A stretch of DNA of 64,000 bases from Eumeta japonica. Lineage: Eukaryota > Arthropoda > Insecta > Lepidoptera > Psychidae. Positions within the stretch are counted from its first letter, which is position 1. Each line of letters opens with the position of its first letter. Of the stretch, positions 33,951-45,375 are shown one piece after another. The position numbers and the translations under genes were made by a program. The notes beneath the pieces were generated by a model. It searched no databases and was not told where the DNA came from. It worked only from the letters and a program-made list of their open reading frames with translations. Location: positions 558,001-622,000 of the forward strand of contig BGZK01000185.1 in assembly GCA_005406025.1 (NCBI GenBank), given 5' to 3'.

Positions 33951-34669
33951 ACCAGAAAATTATAGAGCGCTCCACGTATCAATGATATATTAAGACGGTA
34001 ATTAAACAATTCAATTTTCGGCTTCTTGTTCTCCATAACTTGAATAATTTGGTACATTAGGTTAAAAAACAATGGCTGTTATTATTATTTTAACATTTTT
34101 ATTGTGATATACATAAAGGTATATTGATTTTGTAATACACCCATCTGATGTTATACTAATACTGGAGCTACTCTCTGTTATATTATCATTCCTATTAATA
34201 TTTCATGGAAATAATTTAGTACCTTTATTTTACCAAGAAAACCCTGTTTTTTTCTGATGAGTTAATGTAAAAGACAGCGTTACTTTCTCTCAGGACTGCC
34301 CGTTTATATCCTTCTATTTCAACAGAGCCTTCTGATTCAATTCAGATTCAAGCAAGCCGCAGTAATTCTTACATCAAGACTGGGAGATTATGGTTGACAG
34401 ACAAATCGCTCAATATAAAATATGAGTTATTGATTCTGTACCGACGCGGGCGAAACTTAGTTTTGGCATAGACGTGATGTTGTGTTTATTCGTTCGATTT
34501 TATAAAGGATAAATGAATCGATATAATTTTTTTTGTACTGTTTTTGCGTTTCTTTATTTAGAGAGAGATCGCACGGGGTGCACTATTTTTAACTCCCATA
34601 ACAACGCACAAAGTCACACTATTTTGGGAGTTCACGGTTGTATAAAGTATTTTAGGTCTTGTTTTGAAC
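33951..34669. other. AT-rich non-coding stretch
   Basis: No feature recognised. Confidence 0.4.
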
Positions 34670-34926
34670 TAAAACACGTATAGCAGGAGATTTCGTGCGA
34701 TACACTGACAATAGACGGACAGCAGAGGTGGGTCGATGGACCGGAGCTAAGGCGGTTGGAGAAAAAGCGGCCGGCCTAGGTAACGTTGGACAGGCGACAT
34801 CATAGCTACTGCGAGCACACAATGGATGGTCAAAGCCGAAGACAGAGACAAATGGTATAAACTGACGGAGGTCTACACGCAAAAACATAGCAGCAACCAA
34901 CGGGTGAAGAAAGTACGACCGTAGCC
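34670..34926 (+). pseudogene. RTE-type retrotransposon, extreme C-terminus
   Basis: In one frame the sequence reads IAGDFVRYTDNRRTAEVGRW followed by TGAKAVGEKAAGL, corresponding to the 'WAGHLARYTDNRWT..V..W.G..GKR.RGRP' part of insect RTE polyproteins. After a frameshift it reads TASTQWMVKAEDRDKWYKLT and EVYTQKHSSNQ before a stop, which corresponds to the terminal 'AG..WM..A.DR..W..LEEAYTQKW' segment. The 82-codon minus-strand frame over the same bases is its shadow. It differs from both other RTE families in the window. Confidence 0.75.
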
Positions 34927-36157
34927 TTAGACATTAATAATAAATACTATAAAAACTTGTATTATTCGTTATTTATATCAATACATAACATAAATATTAT
35001 TAATATGTATACTAGAAATAAACACAAAAAAAAAATTATAATGAACGTTAACGTTATTACTATTTTAAGATAGTAACTTAAAAAGCTCAATAATTGGAAA
35101 AGTATTAAATAACAAAAGGATTATGGTACGATTATGGCAACGAAACGGTTTCATTGCATTAAACCGAGCTTTCTTCTCTTTCTTCTAAGAAGAGGCCATA
35201 ATAATGTTTTATTTTATACACTCCTTATTTATTCCACATGCATTTTTGTCTCGAACTTGTACAGACAGATGCTCAATCGCCACTAGATCATCGCCGTTTC
35301 TTAGTTTCACTATGAAATTATTTTTACGTGACACTATATCATATGTACCAACGGTCTAGTAACGCCACCCATCCATACATGGAAAAATAGACGTGAGGAA
35401 AATTTCACCCTGATACATTTTCAGTAAAACAATATCTGAATTTAATATAAACAACTATAAGTAAAAACAAGCCGAGACATTGTTTGAATGTTCGTAGGCA
35501 CATGCGAAATTCTTGTTTCTATCACGGTACATTTGGAGGCGCTGTTACCAGCATTCCGTGACGCCCATCAGTTAGGGCCGACGATCTACACTAGTGACGT
35601 AGGGCGGAATGAGTTGTCGAAAAAAATAAAATATGTACCTTTTGTTTTCAGACATACATTTGGAACTGGAAAAACTCGATTAATTAAGTGTTCTGTGTCA
35701 TGCAATCGATAAGGCTTTCATCACTTCGGGCGTGAAAGAATTTGTCAAACCAAATCTCAGGCCGGTATGCTCTATGACACCGATAAGAAATTTGAACCAA
35801 GTTAATTCTATTTTATTAAAAATTTTATTTCTATTAAATTAATCTAAATAATAGATTGAAGGGAATCAGATCTTTTAGCTGTAACATTTTTTGTTAGAAG
35901 AAGTGTTTGTATTTAAGCAACAATAGCTGTAAATAAGAAAATTTATTCCTTATTTTTTTATTTTATAACATACTAGATATTTTTACTACATTTGCATTTA
36001 TCAAAACACAAAAATAGATAAAATATAATATTAGAAAATAGAATATATAAACTTAAAAAAAAAATCGAAGCTAACTCTTATGATGATGATAATAATAGTA
36101 TATTGACTACGTTATTTTGAATAGGATATGTGGAAGTTTATAGTCAAATAATATTTG
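34927..36157. other. AT-rich non-coding stretch
   Basis: No gene recognised. An open frame at 35488-35712 includes HTFGTGKTRLIK, which superficially resembles a P-loop but lacks supporting context. Bases 35500-35620 are somewhat GC-richer. Confidence 0.35.
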
Positions 36158-36208
36158 AGAAAAGAAACAAATTCAAATATAAAGTACATTTGAATTTGTT
36201 TCTTTTCT
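36158..36208. repeat. Perfect 21-bp hairpin
   Basis: Left arm 36158-36178 and right arm 36188-36208 are exact reverse complements over 21 bp (core AAGAAACAAATTCAAAT) with a 9-nt loop ATAAAGTAC. No second hairpin with the same loop is adjacent. Confidence 0.9.
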
Positions 36209-37559
36209 AAAATCATTTATATTTAGACCCTCTTTAAAAATATTACCCCACTAGTCATTTCGACCGTATTGTATACTAATAACGATATGCCGGATTTTAT
36301 TCTTTATTTTCTAACAATAATATTACATTTTTTTTTTTTAAAGAATATTTTTTTTAATTTATTACTAGGATCACATAGAAGAAAACATATTTCCTAACTT
36401 GTGAAATCCTTTTCTGAAAGACTAAGTGTACATTTTAATTATAGTGTTTATACAGTATCAAAAAATACTTCAATGATTTAAAATTATCGACATGCACAAA
36501 TCCTTTCAGAACGCCCAGCACTATTTCCTATCGATTCAGTCGTGCGTATCCCACGGAACCATTTATTACGCACCTCCGAACGCGTCGCCGCCGATATTTT
36601 TTTGTTCGATTTTCTTGTATCGTTGTATATTCTAGTGAAGAACTTTAGATTATGACAGAGAAAAGTCTGATACAACCTCGCTACTGTGTACAATCTACAT
36701 TTTAAGAACGTTTCAGCCCTCGTACTTCGACCACGTACTGACGTATCCATCAATCATTAATATTTCATATATCAGATGTATGAAGTTAACGACAACATTT
36801 ATTTTAATTTCTTACAAAGTATAAAACCAAGCAATACGATATGTTTAGATGTTTAAAATACTACATGTCTGTTTATTTAATTAATTTATATTAAACAGTG
36901 CATTTATTCATTTATTAAAATTTTCCGTAGGCTTTACACACTGAGAAATCATTACGATCACCGATCTGTGAGAGAATAATTGATATAAGTTAAGTCTCAA
37001 AAACATCTAAATGCCTTGTAAGCAGAAAAGTATTAAAAGCACAAAATAAATGACACGATTTGACGATTAGAAAGACGGTTGTGACGAGTCCTATTTTCAG
37101 CAATGACTTTCTGAAACATAATTTATTTATATATAGCAGTGCCATTCACAGAAAAATTGAATAAAGTGTATGGCACTTACATGAATTATATATATAGTTT
37201 ACATGAATGCGTGTAAGGTATATTGATCTAAAGGTCAATAAACTTTATTACCTCTTCCACTTTTTTATAATGATTCATTTCGAAGGTTCGTTATTCGACG
37301 CAGTAAGTCATATTTGAAAGTAACAAATATCCAAATCATCGTGTGTTTATATATTTTTTTATTTATAAACGAAGAGATTTAATGTCAGTCGCTATGTCAC
37401 GATTTTTACTTTTAATTAAAAAAAATCAAAGCCTTTTTTTACAGCGGATCGACTCTCCAACAAGCGATGAAAATCAAAATCCTTCGATAGGAGCGTTTTG
37501 AATCAATATCCCGGATATTAAATATTTCTTAGCTCAAAGCGGCGCTAAAGAGAATCATT
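36209..37559. other. AT-rich non-coding stretch with a GC-richer patch
   Basis: Bases 36480-36760 have balanced composition (ACGCACCTCCGAACGCGTCG) and a minus-strand 89-codon open frame without a recognised domain; possibly conserved non-coding DNA. Elsewhere nothing is seen. Confidence 0.35.
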
Positions 37560-37880
37560 ACTTATTCGTCCGATCTCGCGTTACTGTAACAAATTAACGC
37601 GTAATTGCAATTACAAGGACGGCTCGAGTTCGATGGGGGATTCGCGTAACTCGATATTACGGCGCTCCGGTAATCGTATTTATCTTGGCCGAACTGATTC
37701 CGTTGTCCGTCCAAGTTGAAAGGTCTATTTATACTGACCCGCCTTGTATGCACAGAATCGGTCCGTCCGATGAAGGTCCCCCCGAAATAGCGTACGAATA
37801 CTTAAGAGTGCGAGGGACGGACAAACCGAGCGATTTCGTGCGAGTTATAGCTTTACCGAACTTTCCACGGACTACTATCG
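37560..37880. promoter_or_regulatory. GC-richer block, candidate conserved non-coding element
   Basis: A sharply bounded block of balanced composition (TCGCGTTACTGTAAC, GGGGATTCGCGTAACTCG, GGCGCTCCGGTAATCG). It overlaps two open frames, on opposite strands, of 63 and 119 codons; neither has a known domain and the longer runs on into plain AT-rich sequence, so neither is called. A conserved enhancer or an unrecognised exon is possible. Confidence 0.25.
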
Positions 37881-38359
37881 GTTTTACAAATCTAATAGAT
37901 TTATTAAACCGTAATAATGGATTTGAATGGATAAAATTTGTAATAATGGACTATAGCATCGTTGTCTTCCCCAGGTCCATAATCATATTGATACGAGCAA
38001 AATTAAGTTTTGATAAATATTTAGCTGTTGAAAATGATTGTTAATATCTGAAATTGCTCAACACGGGTAAACATGACACTTGTGCTGAGTGATTTCCATC
38101 AAACACGTCAAACACGATCAAAATTTTCGTCGAGTTCCAAATACCGGTTCGGTGGAAATGTCATTTTAATTCGTGTGTAGTGTATTCACGTAGCGATGAG
38201 ATGCTTTTAAGAAAAGCATCTACCTGAAAAAGAAAATGAATCTACCTCCTGATCAAGGAGGACGTGACCACGATTTTAAAGGCATAAAATTCAAAGATGT
38301 CACGTTTGAAATATAGTAAGTAGATATGTTACAAAAAAAATGTCATTTCGTATAACTTA

Positions 38360-39250
38360 CAAGGGCTGCTATTTATTTATCTGGAACTGGCCACAAACAG
38401 AACAGTTCGTGTAATAACACGAAAATTTAGCTATAAAAAAAATTTGTCCGCGTTGGAATCCGCACAACTTGAGCATCGATCAAAAACAGGCTCGTGTCAA
38501 TTGGTGCAAAAAACATGAAACAAAATACCGTCATGGTACGTCAAAAGATGTTTATAATATCTACACAGGTGATGAATCTTGGATTTATGCGTATGGCCCC
38601 GCAACTAATCAACAGTCAACGGTATGGATGTTCCAAAATGAGCTACACTCGAGTGATCGTGCCAAAAGTACTTTGAGCAAATGGTTGCCGGTTTTTATAG
38701 TATAAAAGACATGTGGTTACAGTGCCACTAGAGAATCGTAAAACAGTTAATTCGGAGTGGTACTCACCGTTTGTTTACCAGAAGGCTTTAAAGAAATACA
38801 AAGATCAACCGACGACATAGAATCGTTCTTCATCGTGACAACGCTAGCTGTCACACGTTGGCCGAAAAAACTCGGTTTTTGGAAGGTCAAGAGATCGAAT
38901 TGACGGGTCATCCGCCGTACAACCCCAATTTGGTACCCAACGATTTCTATTTATTCCCAAGCGTGAAGAATAAATTACATGGTCGACCTTTGGTCCAGCT
39001 GCGAGGAGGCCGTTGAAACATTCAAAATGCACGGTTTGGAGATACCTCAATCAGAATGGAAAAAGTGCTATAAAATTGGTTTCAGCGTATGTAAGAGTGC
39101 ATCAATCATCATGGCGAATATTTCGAAAAGCAATAAAACCATATGAAACCATAGATGTTTATTTATTTTTAATATTCCGGACACAAATAGCAGTCTTCGT
39201 AGCGCTGTGAAGTGAGATTTTTTGTTTAGCGTTGTGACAGATGTTGAAAT
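38360..39250 (+). pseudogene. mariner (mori/cecropia-like) transposase, internally deleted and frameshifted
   Basis: From 38445 one frame reads CPRWNPHNLSIDQKQARVNW, then SKDVYNIYTGDESWIYAYGP with the first catalytic aspartate (TGDES). After frameshifts another frame reads IVLHRDNASCHTLAEKTRF and GHPPYNPNLVPNDFYLFPSV with the second (HRD) and third (PND) acids exactly 34 residues apart. The C-terminal part gives CEEAVETFKMHGLEIPQSEW at about 39000-39060. All three acids of the DD34D triad are still present, unlike the copy at 25488. The N-terminal DNA-binding half is missing: a short leader around 38360-38440 is followed directly by the CPRW segment, so an internal deletion is likely. Terminal inverted repeats were not identified. 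Confidence 0.88.
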
Positions 39251-39479
39251 TCAATAAAAATCAAGAAGTCACATTAAAATTTGATAGTACGGACTGAGGT
39301 CTGATGATAATTTAAAAAGATCTCGAAATAAAAAAATAAAGTATATTTAATCTATGTCCACCCAGGCGAAGCAATGGGCGAGGCTATTTTCTGAAAATGG
39401 ACTAAGTATAGCTTTTACGCATCACTTCTGTTACAGTAACAGGATCAAGTTACTCCTCAGTAACTGATCTTTTTTAGCC
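39251..39479. other. AT-rich non-coding spacer
   Basis: No feature recognised; the first bases may be the mariner 3' UTR. A CCACCCAGGCGAAGCAATGG segment near 39358 may be a diverged 'cgcttcgctggg' repeat end. Confidence 0.3.
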
Positions 39480-39600
39480 TTAGGGGACGATTTATATGGT
39501 TCCGCAGCCGAATAATAAAATATAACCCTTATAGTTTCATTCTATTTGTCTTTCCGTTCACCCTTTTTTCAGTCCGTCCGTACATCACAGCCTTATAATT
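39480..39600 (-). repeat. GGAACCCTAAAA-type interspersed repeat, minus orientation
   Basis: TATGGTTCCGCAGCCG, then AACCCTTATAGTTTCATTCT and TTCAGTCCGTCCGTACATCA follow the order of this family read from its end: GGTTCCGT, ACCCTTATAGGATCA and the CTGTCCGTCCGT run. Confidence 0.6.
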
Positions 39601-41204
39601 TTGTAAAAAATTATTAGGAGTAACTTTTCATACCAGTCATTGAGGGATGAAAAGTTATTTTTAGTTTCCTCTTCATTCTTTGTGTAGAATGTAATGGCAT
39701 TTATATTTAATAAGATACTTATTTAGATGTGCATTTTAAATATCTACCTAAAGGGTTCTCAAGGCATTTATGGTTTAATGTACGTTTATCGGATTGTAGT
39801 ATTAACTATTAAAGTCGTTAAAATTATGTCCCTTCCTCCCAATTTTGAACCGCATGTTTTAGAAATTTGAAATAACTCACAAAAATAATAAAAAACAATT
39901 GGAATCATCTTATACAAAGCGTGTAGTTCAGACATTTACAATTTTCATTGACAAAATATTAACTACATTTTTATAAATTCTCTAACTCATTTTTTACTTT
40001 TCAGTTTAATCTACTTGTATCTAGTCTGGCTAAATATATTCGAACCGTTTTACTTTCATCACGAATTCTTAAACTAATTATTTCTTTTATAGTGGGTACA
40101 GTTTTTAAATTATTCCTTTATTTCTCTTTGCAACACATTGCGTTTATGTTTAGTGTTACTACGTACGTCAAGATACGTTACTTCACAGATTTTTGACATT
40201 CGTTCGAACACCTAAGTCACGGGACAAGTTTAGCTATAAAAAACATTTTTCTCAATAGGAAATTGGTCATCACTTACCAGAACGACAACTAACCGCGCGT
40301 GCAAGAATAAGGCACTAGGCTGGTATCAAATATATTAAATATATCAAATATACAATGTTAAGATCCCACGCATAATAGCATTTTGCTGACATGATGTATC
40401 TCAATAAAATGTAATAACATCACAATGAGGGGTTTTCTGAAAAATTATAAGGAACGCCTTTAAAATAATTTTGATGACAGTTTTCTTTGATAAAAATGAC
40501 GGGGAAAATTTTCAAATTATTCTTTCAATATCAATACAAAAAAGTTTTTCTCAAAGTCCTATAATATTTTTTAGGTTGTTAAAGTTGAAATGGTAATTTC
40601 TTAAAAATGTTATTGTTGTGTCACGGTTACTGTATAAAGACATTGCTTACAATTTTGTGGCCAAAAATATTTAATGTATACATGTACATACAATAAAATC
40701 GAAAATGAGCCGTATCTGTCCATTAAATATTTTTTTCGAAAAACAATTCATACACGTTAAACTTATGTTACCAAAGCAAAATCAACAGGTTTTAGAATTT
40801 TGTCTGTTTGTCTGTGCGTTTATTCGCATTAATCTTAAAAACGACTTAACCGATTTAAATGTAATTTTCACTGATGTATTGTGGTAAGCTTCCCAAATAT
40901 TTTATTCCAATCGATTCAGAAACAAAAAAGTTTTGTCCGTCTATATAGGTATACGTAACATCATTGTCTTGGATTACCTACGATATTTAATAATTTGATT
41001 GAAAATAAGTAAATAAAGTTATTTATTATCATTGTTCTGTACGTATATCTGTAAAAGTATTTACTTAGTAACTGAGATTATTATAGTTAGAAAAAAACCT
41101 TATATATAACTCATTTGTCTTATTGTTTGATTAAAATCCTGTATTTAAAATAGCTAACTCCGATCTATCTTATAGGTAGCCATAATATAGCCTAAATTTT
41201 ATTT
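39601..41204. other. AT-rich non-coding stretch
   Basis: No gene recognised in 1.6 kb. An inverted repeat AACTTTTCAT ... ATGAAAAGTT lies at about 39622-39655. An open frame at 40705-40887 falls over a repeat-like segment (TCTGTTTGTCTGTGCGTTTA) and is not a gene. Confidence 0.4.
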
Positions 41205-41625
41205 TTATATCAGCATATGCCCCGGCTTCGTCCAAATCGGAAACATAGCCGGTAGCGGAATCTAAAACGTTAGCGAGAGAGCGAGCAGAATCAAAATTAG
41301 AAACTTGGAGGGATCGAAACCGAGAACTAGATTGGTCCCGTTCTCTATTTCGGACCTTGGGGTACAAATGTGGCACGTGTGTGGCACTTGAATTCAAATT
41401 GATGTGGTAGCCGGAATAGGAATGAGAAGCAGTACAGCGATCAGATTTGTGAGCGGGGCCAGGATCGAGAGCGGAAACAGAATCGGAACATGCTTAAATT
41501 GAGACCGGGATTGAAATCAAAAGCGGGACCTTCACCGAAAGCGAGAGTGGAACAAACTGTCATCGAGAGCAGGATCAGAATCAGAATCGAGTACGGGATA
41601 GCTATCGGGATCATGACTGAGAGTA
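41205..41625. repeat. Degenerate purine-rich minisatellite
   Basis: The plus strand is built of loose repeats of GAGAGCGGGATCAGAATCG-like hexamer mixtures (GAACTAGATTGG, GAAACAGAATCGG, GAGAGCAGGATCAG, AATCAGAATCGAG). Period is about 6-12 nt and highly diverged. The 75-codon minus-strand open frame over it is a composition effect. Confidence 0.7.
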
Positions 41626-42713
41626 ATCAGTAGGTATACAAAATAAAGAAGTTTATTATATGTTTACACCGACAGAGCCACGGTCTGAAAGTAGTATACA
41701 CATAAACTTTATTACTAATATCGTCTGTGCAGCTACATTTATTATTTATAACAATTTATATTTGTACATTAATACATACATATGCTCGCATACTATATAT
41801 CACATCTAATTATCTTTTGTATTATATCCACATATTGTTTATCAAAAAACGCCGACGCATCTCGTCTCGCAATTTTTCACAGACGTAACACCTCGCCGCT
41901 TAATTATATTGCTTACCTTATATTTTATGTTTAATGATTGTGTTATAGAATTATACGAATAAAACTCCCTTCGATATTGCTTATGAATAATCCGCTATAT
42001 TGTGTTGTGTGTTCACTGTGTATCAGTCTTAAATATTAAGTGCGTCTACGTGTTTGGCGCTGCCCATTTAAAACCCTGGTCTATCAAGGTAACACAGACC
42101 ACTTATGCCTAAATAAGACAAATAACCCTAAACTTACTTTAGCATTCGGTGTTAATTGGAACGAGAGAGACATTTTTTTCCATTTAACAGAAATTTTCAC
42201 TCGATGAAACAAAATGTACTACGTGTGACTATTACTGTTGTGTATGTATTAAATCACTGTGTTTGCGACCATTTGAGAGAGATATATGTACCTCTTTATA
42301 AGAACATGCTTTTAAAAAGCTGTAAACTTGCACAGTATTAAATATCTGCGATAGCATTGATGTTTTAATGAATCATTTATCAATCAAACAACGAACAGGC
42401 ATTAGTTATTGGATGTTTTGTCCGAACAATCAAATAAGCGATATAATCCTGTTTTGACACTTGATAAAACATTATTTGGATAAGTCTTTGTCAATAAAGC
42501 TAATATTTAAATAGATCTTTGTAATTCTAAAACTGTTTATTTTACGCTATTTATTTTGTGACTAGTAAAACGTAGTTAACTTGAAAATTGAAGCTTCTTT
42601 CATTCTTAGTGTGATAATGTATAATGAAATGTAGAATGTTTTGTCTGCTAATAAGCACTTGTAATGTATAGCTTCCACATGTTAAAACTGTTAAACGCAA
42701 GTAAAAACTCAAT
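41626..42713. other. AT-rich non-coding stretch
   Basis: No gene recognised. Confidence 0.4.
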
Positions 42714-42923
42714 GTATTATTTATATACATATATAATAAAAATAGGTTGTCTTTGTTCGACAATCACGCAAAAACTACCAAACGTATAGATATGTGACTG
42801 GGACCATTCGATGCGGAATGATTTGTAGATGGTTCTAGGCTACTCATTTTTCGAATTTCGTAAATCCTTCGCTATTTTATTTATAAATCAAAATTACCCA
42901 GCGAAGCGGGCGGGACAGCTAGT
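42714..42923 (-). repeat. ACTAGCTGTCCCG-type interspersed repeat, left (inverted) copy
   Basis: This ~210-bp copy is the reverse complement of 44321-44530. Shared landmarks read on the minus strand: ACTAGCTGTCCCGCCCGCTT, CGCTGGGTAATTTT, GAGTAGCCTAGAACCATCTA, CAAATCATTCCGCATCGA and ACAAAGACAACCTATTTT. Such elements are widespread in lepidopteran genomes and non-coding. Confidence 0.85.
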
Positions 42924-43114
42924 TATCAATAAGATTATTGGCCCCGAACGCATATTTGAGCTTTGAATTGTTTTGTTTGAGTAGAAAATCGTTTTGTTCC
43001 CTCCATTTAACACGTGTAGCAAATCACATTTTGAAAGTTATTTATCCAATAAAAAACCAAATATGGTAATAAAATAATAAAATTAATTATGCATGAGAAA
43101 GAGTAAATTTTATT

Positions 43115-43148
43115 CGGCACATTCGGCACATCGGCACATTCGGCACAT
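43115..43148 (+). repeat. CGGCACATT microsatellite
   Basis: Four copies of CGGCACAT(T) start at 43115, 43124, 43132 and 43141, spaced 8-9 nt. It lies between the two inverted repeat copies. Confidence 0.9.
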
Positions 43149-43614
43149 CAGCTTGTGTTGTAAATAAAACCATCAGAAAACATTATAATGTGTTATACAC
43201 AACTTTCGACTGTGATACATTACGTAGAAAGTTTCTCTTTCAAACAAATGCTAATCAACCTTTATAGCTGATCAACTATAAAGATTACTGTAGTGACCGA
43301 ATGCTGACTAAAGGCTGATTAATAAAAGTTTGGCTGTCTGAAATCACATTTTATAGGATCTCAAACTTCCTTTTTGTTATTTTATTGATGAATTTTAAAA
43401 TCGGAAATGATTTTCAAGTCACGTTAGCATTTCAATTGAACACACAAAACTTTAATTAACACGATTTATTTTTTTCCTTACGGTGTTTTAACTTGAAACT
43501 TACACAAACTAAACACCCTTGCTGCTAATATTGTTGAAGCAAAGTTACCCAAAAGTTTACAAATGTAGAGTGCAACGGATTTTATGACAAAACATGACAG
43601 CGTCTGCCACATGA

Positions 43615-43669
43615 CGTGACGTCAGCAGTTCACGTCATGAAAAACATGACGTGAACTGCTGACGTCACG
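43615..43669. repeat. Perfect 25-bp hairpin containing two TGACGTCA motifs
   Basis: Left arm 43615-43639 and right arm 43645-43669 are exact reverse complements with a 5-nt AAAAA loop. Each arm contains the palindromic octamer TGACGTCA (43617-43624 and 43660-43667), the consensus of CREB/ATF-type bZIP sites. Directly upstream a shorter nested hairpin uses CATGACGTGA (43610-43619) with TCACGTCATG (43630-43639). Confidence 0.95.
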
Positions 43670-43784
43670 ACGACGTTTTTTTTGTAGGATTTATTAAAAA
43701 ATTAAATAAAACCAAAATAGGAGCAAACTGAAAGAAAAATTCTACTTTTGAATGACCTACAAACAAGCATGCAGGCTGGAGTGG

Positions 43785-44270
43785 CAAATATTGTCTCGCG
43801 AGGGCAAGATGGCGCCGGAAGAAATCTGCTATTCACCACTCCCTTGTTTAGCGGATATAATATTTATTTCAGTGGAGTGTATTTGCGGCCAAGTATACTG
43901 GTAAATTCAACATACAATTCAGATTAGCTATAACGGAACAATCCTGAAACACAATGCAGGAGATCGTGCCGAGGAATAAAATTACACGTATCTGTAGACC
44001 GCTGGGTAGAACAACGCCTCGGCTTCTTCCAGGTCCTCACCAGCGACTCGGGATATTAAGATGCGGGTACATTTATTTTGCACGGAGCAGACTCGCGTGT
44101 ATCCGGCGCGGTTGACCGTTATCGAACAAGTGGCGGGCGGTATCCAAGTTACGTGCGGAGGTAGTATGGGAAGGAACGGGCACTAGAAATCTAAAATATA
44201 TGCGAAAACAAACATAGTGACTTGGCGCATATACAGGCCACCTAAAAGCAGAATCTTGCGTACTAAAGTA
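43785..44270. promoter_or_regulatory. GC-richer block, candidate regulatory or 5' exon region
   Basis: Balanced to GC-rich sequence in AT-rich surroundings, with GGCAAGATGGCGCCGGAAG at about 43804-43822, which combines an AAGATGGCG (YY1-like) and a CCGGAAG (ETS-like) core, and later CGGCGCGGTTGACCG and GGCGGGCGGTATCC. No long frame. A promoter or conserved enhancer is possible; no transcript evidence is available. Confidence 0.3.
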
Positions 44271-44320
44271 AAACACTGTAGGATTAAATACATTCATTAA
44301 TTCGTTGCATTTATATTAGT

Positions 44321-44530
44321 ACTAGCTGTCCCGCCCGCTTCGCTGGGTAATTTTTATTTATAAATAAAATGGCGAAGAATTTACGGAATTCTAAAAATGA
44401 GTAGCCTAGAACCATCTACAAATCATTCCGCATCGAGTGGTCCTAGTCCCATGTCTATACGTTTGGTAGTTTTTCCGTGATTGGCGAACAAAGACAACCT
44501 ATTTTCATTACATATGTATAAATATAATTT
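44321..44530 (+). repeat. ACTAGCTGTCCCG-type interspersed repeat, right copy
   Basis: Begins ACTAGCTGTCCCGCCCGCTT at 44321 and matches the left copy at 42714-42923 in inverse orientation. The two copies differ by scattered substitutions only, so they inserted in the same broad period. Together they could fold into a ~210-bp stem with a 1.4-kb loop. Confidence 0.85.
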
Positions 44531-44865
44531 TAATCTACATAAAAAAATGAGTGATTTACCAAATGTTTGCTTTGTGAAATGTTTTGAATTAAGGAAATTT
44601 AATAAATTTTGAATCCCTCTATATTCTAAAACCTTGGTTTATTTTCTTTACGAATTATCCTGCGAATTATAGGAAAACTTTTGTATACCTTTTATTTATA
44701 CTTCATATTCTTTTAGAAAACACAATTTTTACATATTTTCTGCAACATCTTATGTATATCGAGCTTCAATAAAATCGGATAACTATTGGTAAGTTATAAT
44801 ACTATAATTAAAAACAATAAAAAATATTAAGATTGAAGAAAAAACGGTTACAGCACTTCTCTTCT
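44531..44865. other. AT-rich non-coding stretch
   Basis: No gene; may be the 5' part of the repeat with tandem units that follows. Confidence 0.3.
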
Positions 44866-45375
44866 CTTGTAAGGGCACTCCTTTAAATTTACCTTTTATT
44901 GTTTTTTATTATTTCTATAAAACTAAAGTAGTATACAATCTGTGACTATTTCAAGTGTTTACCTATTGCCATTACTAAAATCGTGCAAAAAAACGCCAAA
45001 AAAAGATATATGTTTCTTGTAGGGGATACCCATTAATTTTTAACTTTATTTAATTTTTATCGTTAATTGTTATAGCGGCTATATTAATACATACTCTATA
45101 AAAATTGCAAGCGCCTACATATTACCATTCAACTATTAGAGCAAAAAACGTTGAAAAAAAACATATTTTTTGTATGAAAAAACATATCTTTAACTTTAAA
45201 CTTTATTTTATTTTTATTATTTGTTGTTATAGCTGCCAAAGTAATAAATACTTTGAAAGGAAATCAAGTTTCAACTTATTATAATTCAAAAAATACAGCC
45301 TTATGTCAGACGGACCGACCGCGGAGGTTTAGTAAAAGCGTCCCATCGGCATCCTTTGGGTACGGAATCCTAAAG
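44866..45375 (+). repeat. GGAACCCTAAAA-type element with ~157-bp internal tandem units
   Basis: Three units, each with a TTTTTATTATTTGTTGTTAT-like core (about 44896, 45054 and 45211) preceded by a TCTTGTAGGGGATACCC/TCTTGTAAGGGCACTCC-like phrase, are followed by the family end: ATACAGCCTTATGTCAGACG, GACCGACCGCGGAGGTTTAG, CATCCTTTGGGTACGGAATC and CTAAA. This architecture (VNTR body plus CAGACGGAC...GGTACGGAACCCTAAAA end) is common in Lepidoptera. Open frames across 45253-45624 on both strands are incidental. Confidence 0.75.

Noticed and set aside
34652..34900. 82-codon minus-strand open frame
   Set aside because: It is the shadow of a plus-strand RTE C-terminal remnant that has recognisable protein similarity.
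35488..35712. Possible P-loop protein (GTGKTRL)
   Set aside because: Seven residues of similarity in a 74-codon frame with no further NTPase motif; expected by chance.
37685..38044. 119-codon plus-strand open frame
   Set aside because: No known domain; its first half overlaps another frame on the opposite strand in a GC-rich patch and its second half is ordinary AT-rich sequence. No splice or promoter support.
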